A DNA stretch of 37,052 nt from a virus: IMG/VR virus record IMGVR_UViG_3300027976_000097, positions 1-37,052 of that record; one strand, 5' to 3'. A program made the translations under genes and the position numbers. Under the pieces are notes generated by a model. That model did no database searches. It saw only the letters and a program-made list of their open reading frames with translations, and was not told the DNA's origin. Within the stretch, counting starts at the first letter, position 1; each line of letters begins with the position of its first letter. Shown here piece after piece: positions 22,606 to 34,034 of the stretch.

Positions 22606-23282
22606 AAATTGTGTTGTAGACAATATTCGGTGTAAATTCTTTCTCGATGCCATTCGTCTGAAAAGTCACCCTTGTCGGCAAACTCGTAAAAACAAGGAGT
22701 ACCTAAAGTGTAATGAACTAGTTTTGCTAACGGATTCCATTCATACTCAACATCTAACCAATTCCACTCTGTAGGCAGTTCTCCAACTAACTCATCAGAT
22801 AGCCAAGTGAATCTATGTACTTGAGCGCCACTTGCTGATTGTACAAACTCTGGAGTTACTACTCTGTTCGCAGGATGGCCACAATTCCAAAGTATTACAC
22901 TAGACCAATTTTTGCAAGGATAATCCTCATTCTTGCTACCAAGATACTTTTCAGTCATCTTGGTTTTATAATCATGCTTAACTACCATTACAGCTTTTGA
23001 ATCATCACGCAGTGCCCATAATTTTTCTATACCATCACGCAGAATCATGTCGCCATCGATAAAAATTGCCCAGCCTTTGTAATCCATTAAGTGTGGGACT
23101 AGAAATCGACTGTAGATAAAATGATTGCTACCATCAGTGTGTGTTTCTTTGTAGTCTTTCATTATGTTTAATGCTAGCGGACTAATTGCTACTGGTTGAC
23201 TAGCATGTCTAATAATGCTGTTAGTGCATACGTGATATGCTACAGCCTCTCTAGGATCATACCCGATAAAAATTGGTATCAT
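22602..23282 (-). CDS. glycosyltransferase with DGD motif
   Basis: A 226-residue protein beginning MIPIFIGYDPREAVAYHV, with GWAIFIDGDMILRDGIEKLW as the D-x-D (here Asp-Gly-Asp) motif region, and SSVILWNCGHPANR and WNWLDVEYEWN further on. This is a GT-A-type transferase resembling GT8-like proteins. It overlaps both neighbours by ATGA. Confidence 0.65.
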   Translation of the reverse strand: MIPIFIGYDPREAVAYHVCTNSIIRHASQPVAISPLALNIMKDYKETHTDGSNHFIYSRFLVPHLMDYKGWAIFIDGDMILRDGIEKLWALRDDSKAVMVVKHDYKTKMTEKYLGSKNEDYPCKNWSSVILWNCGHPANRVVTPEFVQSASGAQVHRFTWLSDELVGELPTEWNWLDVEYEWNPLAKLVHYTLGTPCFYEFADKGDFSDEWHRERIYTEYCLQHNL

Positions 23283-24028
23283 TTCCGTTCAATATCCTCT
23301 TCTTCGCAGCGTTCGCCATATTGTATTTCTACAATGCGACATGGCTTATCAAATGGATTACTTAATTGATGCCATTCTCCTACTGCAATGTGTATGGTTT
23401 CGTGTGTCCGTAAAAATAATCCTGCAAATTCTTTTTCTACTTTGCATTCACCTTCTTCCACTACCCAGTATTCTTTGCGTTGTGCATGGCGTTGCATACT
23501 GAGACTTTTTCCTGGTTCTACAGTGAGCTCTTTGACCTTCATGCCGGGCGCTTCGTGCAACACACGATAGTACCCCCACTGCCTTTCAGTTTTTGGAGCT
23601 TTCCATTCCTGCAGAATCCAACTACTAGAATTCTTTTTATCTTCCCCACCAACGCCAAACACAAATTCTACATGTAGCATCTCTTCTAATATCGCCATCT
23701 CGGGAATATTGGTTTTGTTTCTATCGCCGCCATTGGCAAAGATAATGTGTCCTGATGGATAGATAGATCTAACTTTTCTAATGGCATTTTTAGCACTGCC
23801 ATCGCTGTCATCAAAGTTAACAACTCTATCAACATTGTGCAGAGCTGCAATAATAGTTGCACGTTCTTCCCAGGGCATGAATTCTTGCCCTTTCTTTCTA
23901 CGCAACCATTCGTCCGAGTTTACGCCAATTACTAGTGAATCGCCTAGTTCTCTGGCTGCGTTGATATAGGCAATGTGCCCAGAATGAAGAGGGTCGAAAC
24001 CCCCTGTGATTAATACAATGCGTTTCAT
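23279..24028 (-). CDS. cytidylyltransferase-cupin fusion protein
   Basis: A 249-residue two-domain protein. Residues 1-~130 are a TagD/HldE-type cytidylyltransferase: VLITGGFDPLHSGHIAYI (the H-x-G-H), LVIGVNSDEWLRRKK and MPWEERATII. Residues ~150-249 are a mannose-6-phosphate-isomerase-type (PMI type II) cupin: MKVKELTVEPGKSLSMQRHAQ, KEYWVVEEGECKV, GEWHQLSNPFDKPCRIVEIQ and the EEDIERK end. Cytidylyltransferases activate sugar or polyol phosphates and PMI cupins isomerise mannose-6-phosphate or follow GDP-mannose pyrophosphorylase, so the fusion suggests sugar activation. GATAAATA ends 5 nt before the ATG, so it opens the minus-strand glycan operon. Confidence 0.8.
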   Translation of the reverse strand: MKRIVLITGGFDPLHSGHIAYINAARELGDSLVIGVNSDEWLRRKKGQEFMPWEERATIIAALHNVDRVVNFDDSDGSAKNAIRKVRSIYPSGHIIFANGGDRNKTNIPEMAILEEMLHVEFVFGVGGEDKKNSSSWILQEWKAPKTERQWGYYRVLHEAPGMKVKELTVEPGKSLSMQRHAQRKEYWVVEEGECKVEKEFAGLFLRTHETIHIAVGEWHQLSNPFDKPCRIVEIQYGERCEEEDIERK

Positions 24029-24033
24029 GCAGA

Positions 24034-24041
24034 TATTTATC
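24034..24041 (-). promoter_or_regulatory. late-promoter box GATAAATA, 5 nt before ATG
   Basis: The minus strand reads GATAAATA, exactly 5 nt before the ATG at 24028. The box is the centre of a small inverted repeat (GCAGATA/TATCTGC arms, 24029-24044). No Shine-Dalgarno sequence precedes the gene. Confidence 0.5.
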
Positions 24042-24061
24042 TGCGCATATTACCGAGTTGA

Positions 24062-24517
24062 TTAAAGACTGGCATCTTCTAATCCCGATACACGTAGTTT
24101 AACAATATTGCTTAGGTGCCATTGTTTCTGATCTAGTGCTTTGATAATGCCCAACCACTTGTTGCGTAACAGGGCAAAGTCATTGATAATCTTTTCAAAA
24201 TCTACAACGTCGGCTTCGCCTTCTACAAACTTTTCACAGTCTCTAGAAGACAAAGCTCGTTGATAACTTTCTAAATACTTGCGAAAATGCTGACTACGAA
24301 GTCTGCGAAGTTCGATATGAAGATATTCAAGAATACCTTCAATCTCTTGTAATTGATTAAATCGTTCTTCAACAATGCCAGGCATGCGCGAACTTGCCTT
24401 CTCGATGTTTCCTGCTATGCAGACATCTTGTTTTGCTGAAATTAATTCAGCTTCATAATAGGCCACAGCACCAGGGATATTTGAGATATCCTTTGAAACA
24501 CGATTATACCAATTCAT
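24062..24517 (-). CDS. UvsY-like recombination mediator (tentative)
   Basis: A 151-residue, mostly helical protein with a long central coiled-coil-type segment RFNQLQEIEGILEYLHIELR and YLESYQRALSSRDCEKFVEG, then LLRNKWLGIIKALDQKQWHL. Length (T4 UvsY is 137) and position directly downstream of uvsX fit a UvsY-type mediator that helps UvsX displace gp32 from single-stranded DNA. The primary-sequence resemblance is weak, so it is tentative. Its ATG follows the upstream stop directly, with GAAG a few nt before. Confidence 0.4.
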   Translation of the reverse strand: MNWYNRVSKDISNIPGAVAYYEAELISAKQDVCIAGNIEKASSRMPGIVEERFNQLQEIEGILEYLHIELRRLRSQHFRKYLESYQRALSSRDCEKFVEGEADVVDFEKIINDFALLRNKWLGIIKALDQKQWHLSNIVKLRVSGLEDASL

Positions 24518-24754
24518 TTAGTCTTCATCTTTATCGTAGTCGTCATCTTCTTCGGCAATTGCCTCACCATCGATAACATAATCGATTGCATTATCGAGGT
24601 AAGTGTCAACACCTAACAGTCCGTCTAAAGTCGATTCTTTAATACCGTAATCCATTAAGGTGTTAACAAAGTCAGTAGCAACATCTGCACGTTTCTTTTC
24701 AGGAAGATGCTCAACTACCACTGACCACAAGTCTGCAATTAAATCTTCTTTCAT
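24518..24754 (-). CDS. small acidic protein next to uvsX
   Basis: A 78-residue protein: LIADLWSVVVEHLPEKKRADV, DYGIKESTLDGLLGVDTYL and a strongly acidic tail (EAIAEEDDDYDKDED). Helical and compact; from memory, proteins of this look sit beside uvsX in other marine T4-like phages. The start overlaps the uvsX stop (ATGA) with GGAG upstream. Function unknown. Confidence 0.55.
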   Translation of the reverse strand: MKEDLIADLWSVVVEHLPEKKRADVATDFVNTLMDYGIKESTLDGLLGVDTYLDNAIDYVIDGEAIAEEDDDYDKDED

Positions 24755-25830
24755 TCAGTAATCTCCGTTTCAGGTTCAACAATAGTAGTTATCTCTGAAA
24801 CGGTAATTTCGCCATTTTTAGAAATGTCTGCCATGACAATGTCTAATCCATCTTTGTCGTTGCGTTCCCAAGCCTTGCGGAACTGCTTAATAATCTCACC
24901 ATCACTGGTAGTATATACAAGACTGTTTCCTTCCTTCTTGAGCATCCCTTTGGCTTCAAACAGATCGACTAATCCACTATATGGACTCATACCTGTTTCG
25001 TAAGGAATTTCAACTTGTACACTTTCAAACGGCTTCGCGTAACGTGTTTTCATAATTTTACAAGCAGCACGAATACCTTGTACTGTGCTAGTCTTGTTGC
25101 CATCGGCATCAAGTTTCAACTTCAATTTACGCATGGCTACAACAATAGAACTAGCATAGATGAAACCTTGACCGCCTGAGATCTTGTCATCCGGATCAAA
25201 CATGTCCTGACTAGCGTAGGTGTGATTGGTACATACCATGCCAATATTGTAGGCGCCAAACATATTAACACAGTTACGAACGAGACTGGTCAGTGCCTTG
25301 GGCTTACGACCCATGTCGCCTTTCATATCCCCTGCCTGGAACTGATTAACGTCTGTAGGAGTTAACAACATGCCCAGCGAATCAATTACAAACAGAATCT
25401 TTGGACGATCTGCTTCATCCATAAGTTTGTATTCTGCAATAAATTCTGTGATAGTTTTTGCAACATCATCAATCATTGCCATATTCAACTTGAGCAACTT
25501 GTCTGGGCTTGTATCAACACCCAATGCTTCAAGCCATTTTTCGTCCAATGCATTTTCAGTATCGATTAGGATAGGGTAAATGCCTTGTGCTTGTGCGTTC
25601 TTGATAAGATTACCTGAACAGATAAAACTTTTACCTGCGCCGCTTTCTCCTGCAAATACTGTAACTTTGCCCAGCGGAATACCACGATCAAAATATCCAC
25701 TGATGAGATAGTTTAGTGCGTAGTTGTTTGTGCTGACCCAGTCTGTTGGGTCATTGAAGCCAATACTAAGACCTGCAATGCTTTTAGTAATTGATCTTCT
25801 AAATTTAGAAACGTCGAATGCTTTTGCCAT
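24751..25830 (-). CDS. uvsX: UvsX recombinase (RecA-like)
   Basis: A 359-residue RecA-family protein. Walker A is GESGAGKS at 61-68, with ILIDTEN after it, and KILFVIDSLGML as Walker B. The L2-type loop region has VCTNHTYASQDMFDPDDKIS and GGQGFIYASSIVV. T4 UvsX (about 390) catalyses strand exchange during recombination-dependent replication. The ATG has AGGAG 9 nt upstream. It follows gp32 and precedes the acidic protein and UvsY-like gene in one operon. Confidence 0.93.
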   Translation of the reverse strand: MAKAFDVSKFRRSITKSIAGLSIGFNDPTDWVSTNNYALNYLISGYFDRGIPLGKVTVFAGESGAGKSFICSGNLIKNAQAQGIYPILIDTENALDEKWLEALGVDTSPDKLLKLNMAMIDDVAKTITEFIAEYKLMDEADRPKILFVIDSLGMLLTPTDVNQFQAGDMKGDMGRKPKALTSLVRNCVNMFGAYNIGMVCTNHTYASQDMFDPDDKISGGQGFIYASSIVVAMRKLKLKLDADGNKTSTVQGIRAACKIMKTRYAKPFESVQVEIPYETGMSPYSGLVDLFEAKGMLKKEGNSLVYTTSDGEIIKQFRKAWERNDKDGLDIVMADISKNGEITVSEITTIVEPETEITE

Positions 25831-25855
25831 AATTATTTTTCTCCTGGTGTGAAAG

Positions 25856-25881
25856 AGAGTACGAGCATGAGCCCGTACTCT
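25856..25881 (-). terminator. stem-loop between gene 32 and uvsX
   Basis: AGAGTACGGGC on the minus strand pairs with GCTCGTACTCT (one G-T wobble), 11 bp with a 4-nt loop TCAT, in the 64-nt gap between gp32 and UvsX. It is followed by TCTTTC rather than a full T-run, so it could be a partial terminator or an mRNA processing/stability element that gives more gp32 than UvsX. Confidence 0.5.
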
Positions 25882-25894
25882 GTTTTAGCAATTA

Positions 25895-26911
25895 TTACTT
25901 TTGACGATTGCGAATCATTGCAAGGATATCTTGCGCACGATTTGCAGAGTCAGTACCTGCTGCTGGAGCAGTTGCTGCCGGAGTTGCTGCTTTCGGTTCC
26001 CAAGGTGGATCTACGGCAACTGATTCTGCTACTGGAGCAGGGGTTGCCGCCGGAGCAGGAGTTGCTACCGGTGCTGCACGTGGAGTAGATGCCTTATTGG
26101 GATCACCAGTTGCCTGCCCCATACCTGCTGGCTTGAAGTATTGACCCCAACGTTCCATGTCGTATGCTTCACCATCCACAGATGCTTCAAACATCTCTTT
26201 CATAACCTTGAGTTCGATGTCGCTTGGCTTCTTAGGAAGGAACCCACTTAGATCAAACAAGTTGAACTGATCAATTGCTGCCTTGTCTGCATCAGAGATA
26301 GCACGTTCACGACGCGACCACTTTGAAGTAGAGTAATCTGCATAACCACCTTTAGATGTTTTTGCGATCTTAAAATCAACACCCTTAAAATAGTCTGTTG
26401 GCAATTCATCCAACTCGGGATCCATAAGAGCAGACTTAATAGTTTGGAAGATCTGAGGACCGATAATAAATCTACGGATTGGGTTTTCTGGAAGTTTTTC
26501 TTCCTTCATTGGATCTTCAACTACGAAGCCTTGGAAAATGTATGAACGCTTTTTCCAGTACTTACGACCCATTTCTTCTAGGCTTTTGTCTTTGAACCAA
26601 CCACGCACTTCACTAAGGATTGGGCAAACTGAACCATCGTTGTACATTTCAACGCAAGGAACTTGCACTTGAACTGGACGACTATCAGTGTCACCTTTAA
26701 TACCTGCGAATGGGAGTTTGATCATTGCACGTTCAACCCAGAAGAACGTGTTGTTTGTGTTGCCGTCTGGGAGGAAACGAACTACTGCTTCTTTACCTTC
26801 TTGCATGTTCCAGTGTGGATAGATTGCGTTGTCGCCACCACCTGTTGATTGTCCTGTTGACTTACCTTGTGCTTCTTGAAGTTTCGCACGAATTTCTGCT
26901 AATGTTGCCAT
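25895..26911 (-). CDS. 32: single-stranded DNA-binding protein gp32
   Basis: A 338-residue protein with an N-terminal cooperative-binding segment (MATLAEIRAKLQEAQGK), an OB-fold core with VRFLPDGNTNNTFFWVERAM and YWKKRSYIFQGFVVED, a long Pro/Ala linker (about residues 275-320) and an end LAMIRNRQK. T4 gp32 coats single-stranded DNA and coordinates replication and recombination. The core has only two cysteines (PCVEM and VCPIL), so the T4 zinc site (His + three Cys) is not preserved. AGGAGG lies 9 nt before the ATG, the best ribosome-binding site of the window. Confidence 0.88.
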   Translation of the reverse strand: MATLAEIRAKLQEAQGKSTGQSTGGGDNAIYPHWNMQEGKEAVVRFLPDGNTNNTFFWVERAMIKLPFAGIKGDTDSRPVQVQVPCVEMYNDGSVCPILSEVRGWFKDKSLEEMGRKYWKKRSYIFQGFVVEDPMKEEKLPENPIRRFIIGPQIFQTIKSALMDPELDELPTDYFKGVDFKIAKTSKGGYADYSTSKWSRRERAISDADKAAIDQFNLFDLSGFLPKKPSDIELKVMKEMFEASVDGEAYDMERWGQYFKPAGMGQATGDPNKASTPRAAPVATPAPAATPAPVAESVAVDPPWEPKAATPAATAPAAGTDSANRAQDILAMIRNRQK

Positions 26912-26916
26912 TTTAA

Positions 26917-26960
26917 ATGCCTCCTGTAATATGCCTAAAATGTTTTTTACTACTATGCCT
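26917..26960 (-). promoter_or_regulatory. gene 32 leader with three AGGCAT repeats
   Basis: The minus-strand leader has AGGCAT at 26922-26917, 26936-26931 and 26960-26955, the first overlapping the gp32 Shine-Dalgarno region (AGGAGGCAT), in A/T-rich, unstructured surroundings. T4 gp32 represses its own translation by binding its leader, so these repeats are candidates for an operator. That is inference from position only. Confidence 0.35.
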
Positions 26961-26974
26961 AATGCACATGTTTT

Positions 26975-27003
26975 ATTATGCGCTTTTTATTTATCAAGGT
27001 CAA
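26975..27003 (-). promoter_or_regulatory. gene 32 promoter: sigma70-type with an overlapping late box
   Basis: TTGACC at 26998-27003, 17 bp of spacer and CATAAT at 26975-26980 (minus strand) make a plausible early promoter, one mismatch from consensus in each hexamer. Inside the spacer sits GATAAATA (26988-26995), a late box. The leader to the gp32 ATG is about 60 nt. This combination would keep gp32 expressed early and late. Confidence 0.6.
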
Positions 27004-27035
27004 TGATTATCTACATATATTTTGATTATTTTTGC

Positions 27036-27063
27036 CAAAAAGAAAGGACTCCGAAGAGTCCTT
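27036..27063 (-). terminator. terminator with UUCG tetraloop after the 577-residue gene
   Basis: On the minus strand AAGGACTC, loop TTCG, GAGTCCTT (27063-27044) is a perfect 8-bp hairpin followed by TCTTTTT. It sits directly after the stop of the large gene (27082) and upstream of the gp32 promoter. Confidence 0.85.
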
Positions 27064-27081
27064 ATTATTGCGTGTTGTATA

Positions 27082-28815
27082 TTACATGCCTGATAACTGT
27101 CTAATACGAGCTAGCTCGTTCATCGATTGATCCTGCTGTTCGGGAGCCATACGTTCTACCATTTTACGAGCAACGTTCTCTGCCTGTTCGCCAAATTTCT
27201 TGCCTACCATTGTGCATACACCTTCTGGACCTTTAGGGAATGTGCCCGAATCTCTATCATAGAAAGTGTGAATAAATTCTGCTAACTCTTGTACATTCAT
27301 TTTGCCTTGATTTCTTTCTTCTGGGTCGTCACTGGCCATCTGTGGCTCTTCGGCTGGCGCTTCGCCGCCCGCCTCTGGTGCTGCGACTGGATCTTCTGCC
27401 GGTGCCTCACCTGCATCCATATCGCCAAAGTCTAGTTGTTCTGCAACTTCCGGAGCGTACAGTTCTAACCATTGCTTGACTACACTACGTAGGTCTGATT
27501 CTGGATCTGCATCAGCAGTGTCTTTAATGCCTTGCATTAGTTGTGGGTCGTCGATGATGCCTTTAAGACTTTCTATTGCGTTAGTGCCGTCAACACCCGC
27601 AACAAATGTCTGCCCTATTAGGCTTTGTAGTTGTTGAATTGCTGCCTGTTGTTCTTCTGGATCTTGAGATGTAATAGCAGATTCTTCACCCAACGCCATT
27701 ACCCAATTTTCAAACTTTGCCATTGGGTCATATGCAGGTTGATCTAACTCGACATCTTCTTGTTGTAATTCTTCTTGCGTTAGGGCGACTATGTCGTCGT
27801 AGCCTATAGTATCATTTTCTTTCATCAATCTGTATAAGACTGGAAATACTGTTGCGATATCTTCTTTAAATGATTTTACTGTAAATTTTTCTTTGAAGTC
27901 TTCGACTACATCTTGCGGCACTTCACTACCATCATATGCTTCGAAGTTTTCTTTATATGCCTCATAATGACGCTGCTTTGACATTGCCTTAATCTGTTCA
28001 CGTAGACCATTTAAGTAAGAACTTGAACGTTCTACTACGCTGTTAGTTTCGGAATTCATTAGATCGTTACGAACAACATAATTACCAAAGCTCTTTAGCT
28101 GTGCAATTTCTTCGCTCATCTTAATAATGCTTTCACCGATTTCGTCGTATGGTACGCCGCCGTTAGCCACATGTCGTTGCATGGCACGGGCACCTGCTAA
28201 ATGTATAAATGGATATTTGAATCGTTCTCCGTCTGCATTTTCAACAAACAATCCGCTGATGTTACGTGTTCTTGCACCTGGGTGTGCATCATCCATAACT
28301 GCTTGGTTGTGTTTGATAATCAAACGTGTATCCATTAATTTTTGGTAACTCACTGTCTTGCTGCCATACATTGTGCTTTCACTCATAACGCTTTCTCCGA
28401 CTGGTGTTTGTATTGTGTTGTTTTTTGTCTGCTTTGGTTGAGCATTTTGTGCTAGAAATTGATAATCTCTACGATCTAAATTATCCTTAGCAATATCTCG
28501 TGTGTCAAAACTTAGTAGTCTGCGTTTAGCAAACTCACGTAATTCTCGTAAGAATTTGTACCAATTGCCTTTTTGTCCGTCATCCATGCCTTCTGTAATT
28601 CCATTACTAAAATACACTTTCATTGAATTAGGTTCAGCTAGGCTAACACTTACGTGGCCAATTGGTGTTGCTCCTTCCATATAATCAAAATCGAAAAAGC
28701 GAGCTTCCTCGGGATTGATAGTTAGTTGCCCAGTTTCAGCACCCAGTTTTAGGTTCTTGAAGCGACTTCTAATTTTATAGAATAAGTCTGTTGCGATATT
28801 GTTTCTTGCGTCCAT
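27082..28815 (-). CDS. large acidic protein of the packaging region, unknown role
   Basis: A 577-residue protein. The N-terminus (GATPIGHVSVSLAEPNSMKV) is an alpha/beta domain; the middle is helical; residues ~470-500 are an Ala/Pro/Glu linker (AEDPVAAPEAGGEAPAEEP), and the C-terminal helical region holds FIHTFYDRDSGTFPKGPEGV and ends ARIRQLSGM. The acidic, low-complexity linker between two domains is typical of virion or scaffold proteins of marine T4-like phages, but I know no function. It lies between gp17 and gp32, is followed by a strong terminator, and starts 5 nt after GATAAATA with no Shine-Dalgarno sequence. Confidence 0.55.
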   Translation of the reverse strand: MDARNNIATDLFYKIRSRFKNLKLGAETGQLTINPEEARFFDFDYMEGATPIGHVSVSLAEPNSMKVYFSNGITEGMDDGQKGNWYKFLRELREFAKRRLLSFDTRDIAKDNLDRRDYQFLAQNAQPKQTKNNTIQTPVGESVMSESTMYGSKTVSYQKLMDTRLIIKHNQAVMDDAHPGARTRNISGLFVENADGERFKYPFIHLAGARAMQRHVANGGVPYDEIGESIIKMSEEIAQLKSFGNYVVRNDLMNSETNSVVERSSSYLNGLREQIKAMSKQRHYEAYKENFEAYDGSEVPQDVVEDFKEKFTVKSFKEDIATVFPVLYRLMKENDTIGYDDIVALTQEELQQEDVELDQPAYDPMAKFENWVMALGEESAITSQDPEEQQAAIQQLQSLIGQTFVAGVDGTNAIESLKGIIDDPQLMQGIKDTADADPESDLRSVVKQWLELYAPEVAEQLDFGDMDAGEAPAEDPVAAPEAGGEAPAEEPQMASDDPEERNQGKMNVQELAEFIHTFYDRDSGTFPKGPEGVCTMVGKKFGEQAENVARKMVERMAPEQQDQSMNELARIRQLSGM

Positions 28816-28820
28816 AAGTA

Positions 28821-28826
28821 TATTTA

Positions 28827-28828
<2 letters not shown>
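28821..28828 (-). promoter_or_regulatory. late-promoter box GATAAATA, 5 nt before ATG
   Basis: The minus strand reads GATAAATA ending 5 nt before the ATG at 28815; it abuts the end of the gp17 C-terminal gene. There is no Shine-Dalgarno sequence between box and start. T4-type geometry puts the transcript start at or next to the ATG. Confidence 0.55.
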
Positions 28829-31092
<2,264 letters not shown>

Positions 31093-31096
31093 ACAG

Positions 31097-31104
31097 TATT
31101 TATA
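31097..31104 (-). promoter_or_regulatory. late promoter TATAAATA, 4 nt before ATG
   Basis: The minus strand reads TATAAATA-CTGT-ATG, a perfect octamer 4 nt from the HNH start codon. The octamer lies inside the gap just after the gp17 N-terminal stop codon. There is no Shine-Dalgarno sequence. Confidence 0.6.
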
Positions 31105-31118
31105 CGAATGCAAACTCG

Positions 31119-32940
<1,822 letters not shown>

Positions 32941-32945
32941 ACTCT

Positions 32946-32953
32946 TATTTACT
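32946..32953 (-). promoter_or_regulatory. late-like box AGTAAATA, 5 nt before ATG
   Basis: The minus strand reads AGTAAATA, ending 5 nt before the ATG at 32940. It lies directly downstream of a terminator, so a promoter is needed here to serve the gp17 region. It differs from TATAAATA in two bases. Confidence 0.45.
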
Positions 32954-32954
32954 G

Positions 32955-32982
32955 AAAAAAATAGCACCCGAAGGTGCTATTT
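32955..32982 (-). terminator. terminator with UUCG tetraloop after the 120-residue gene
   Basis: AAATAGCACC (32982-32973), loop TTCG and GGTGCTATTT (32968-32959) on the minus strand form a perfect 10-bp hairpin followed by a T-run (32961-32955). The same loop sequence occurs in the terminator at 27036. Confidence 0.9.
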
Positions 32983-33000
32983 GGTTTTATAAAAAATTAG

Positions 33001-33363
33001 TTATGCAACACCAACGGTAATGCTAGTTGCTGCAACAACAGTCGATCCGCTGACATCGATTGTGTTAGGACCAACTGCGGTACCTAGGCGGCGAACACGT
33101 ACTTGCAATTCAGCTGCGCTATTAATGCTCTTGTCCATAATAACATGAACTAATCCAGTGTCTGCATCAGTAACATAGAACATCAACGGATTTAATTCTT
33201 TAACTAATGCTTCAACTGTTTCGTCAACTGCATCGTCTTCAGCTCTTAAATCAATAGCAGTAGCGCCGACATCTTTAACTGTGATTAAATATGCATTGGC
33301 ATTTAAAGAGTATACTGTATCAACAGTACAATCTAAACCATTTACTCTAGTAACTGTTCCCAT
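33001..33363 (-). CDS. small beta-rich protein of the packaging region
   Basis: A 120-residue protein starting MGTVTRVNGLDCTVDTVY, with repeated beta-strand-like segments (YLITVKDVGATAIDLRAE, SVSV-type end TVVAATSITVGVA). It looks like a compact beta domain, as seen in virion decoration or tail proteins, but no family is recognised. The gene starts with TAATG overlap, AGGAG 8 nt upstream, and is terminated by a strong hairpin, so it ends the transcription unit from gp16. Confidence 0.5.
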   Translation of the reverse strand: MGTVTRVNGLDCTVDTVYSLNANAYLITVKDVGATAIDLRAEDDAVDETVEALVKELNPLMFYVTDADTGLVHVIMDKSINSAAELQVRVRRLGTAVGPNTIDVSGSTVVAATSITVGVA

Positions 33364-34031
33364 TATTTCGCTCCTTTAGCTTCTGCTAATCGTTGTAATA
33401 GTTCTGCACGGATAGCAGCACGTAGATCGTTGCCTTCCATTGCCATTGGGTTGTCGCCTTGACGATAGCTGTGCTTGAACATTTTCTTTTCTCTGTGCAA
33501 GTCATTGCCGTTTGGAATAGCAGCATCAATATCAAATTCTTCTGGGCCTTCATCTCCTGGTGCAGAATTACCGAATGCTTCTTCTTTCTCTTTCTTTTCC
33601 ATATCGTGATCATCCATGTCGTGATCACCGTCGTTGTCTAGATCGCCGTGTGCTTTAGAAACATCATCACTATCCATCTCGCCACCTGGCATATCATCGT
33701 TGTCGCCGTCAAAGTCTGGCAACATTTTTAATGGAGGCAATCCCATTGGCTTATCCATTGGTGAAATGCTCATAGCTGGCATTGGAGGCATGCCGTCTGA
33801 CGGTTGATTAATCATATCTGGATTAACTTTAGTCATCAGTTTCATTAGGCTTTCGATGTCACTCATACCCTGTGCATTGAGATTTACACTCATGCTTGGA
33901 GGCGGAGTGTTAGGTTTACCCATATCGCCCATTCCGGGAGTCGACATACCTGGTGGCATTGGGTCTCCACATGCTTCTGTTGCTGGTTGATCTAACTCAC
34001 GCATTCTTGCCATTAAACTATTAAAATCCAT
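33363..34031 (-). CDS. acidic low-complexity protein with EF-hand-like loops
   Basis: A 222-residue protein. The N-terminus (MDFNSLMARMRELDQPATE) and C-terminus (LRAAIRAELLQRLAEAKGAK) are helical; the centre is Met/Pro/Gly-rich followed by an acidic stretch with DFDGDNDDMPGG and DLDNDGDHDMDD, which resemble calcium-binding D-x-D-x-D-G loops. Such flexible acidic proteins often occur in heads or scaffolds. No name can be given. AGGGAG lies 9 nt before the ATG. Confidence 0.5.
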   Translation of the reverse strand: MDFNSLMARMRELDQPATEACGDPMPPGMSTPGMGDMGKPNTPPPSMSVNLNAQGMSDIESLMKLMTKVNPDMINQPSDGMPPMPAMSISPMDKPMGLPPLKMLPDFDGDNDDMPGGEMDSDDVSKAHGDLDNDGDHDMDDHDMEKKEKEEAFGNSAPGDEGPEEFDIDAAIPNGNDLHREKKMFKHSYRQGDNPMAMEGNDLRAAIRAELLQRLAEAKGAK

Positions 34032-34034
34032 TTT

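Noticed and set aside
24029-24044. Palindrome GCAGATA-TT-TATCTGC as a repressor operator
   Set aside because: It coincides with a late box 5 nt from a start codon; the symmetry is short and could be fortuitous. No second copy was found.
25849-26144. Plus-strand frames opposite gp32
   Set aside because: They are Ala/Gly/Val-rich mirror images of the Pro/Ala linker codons of gp32; no start signals.
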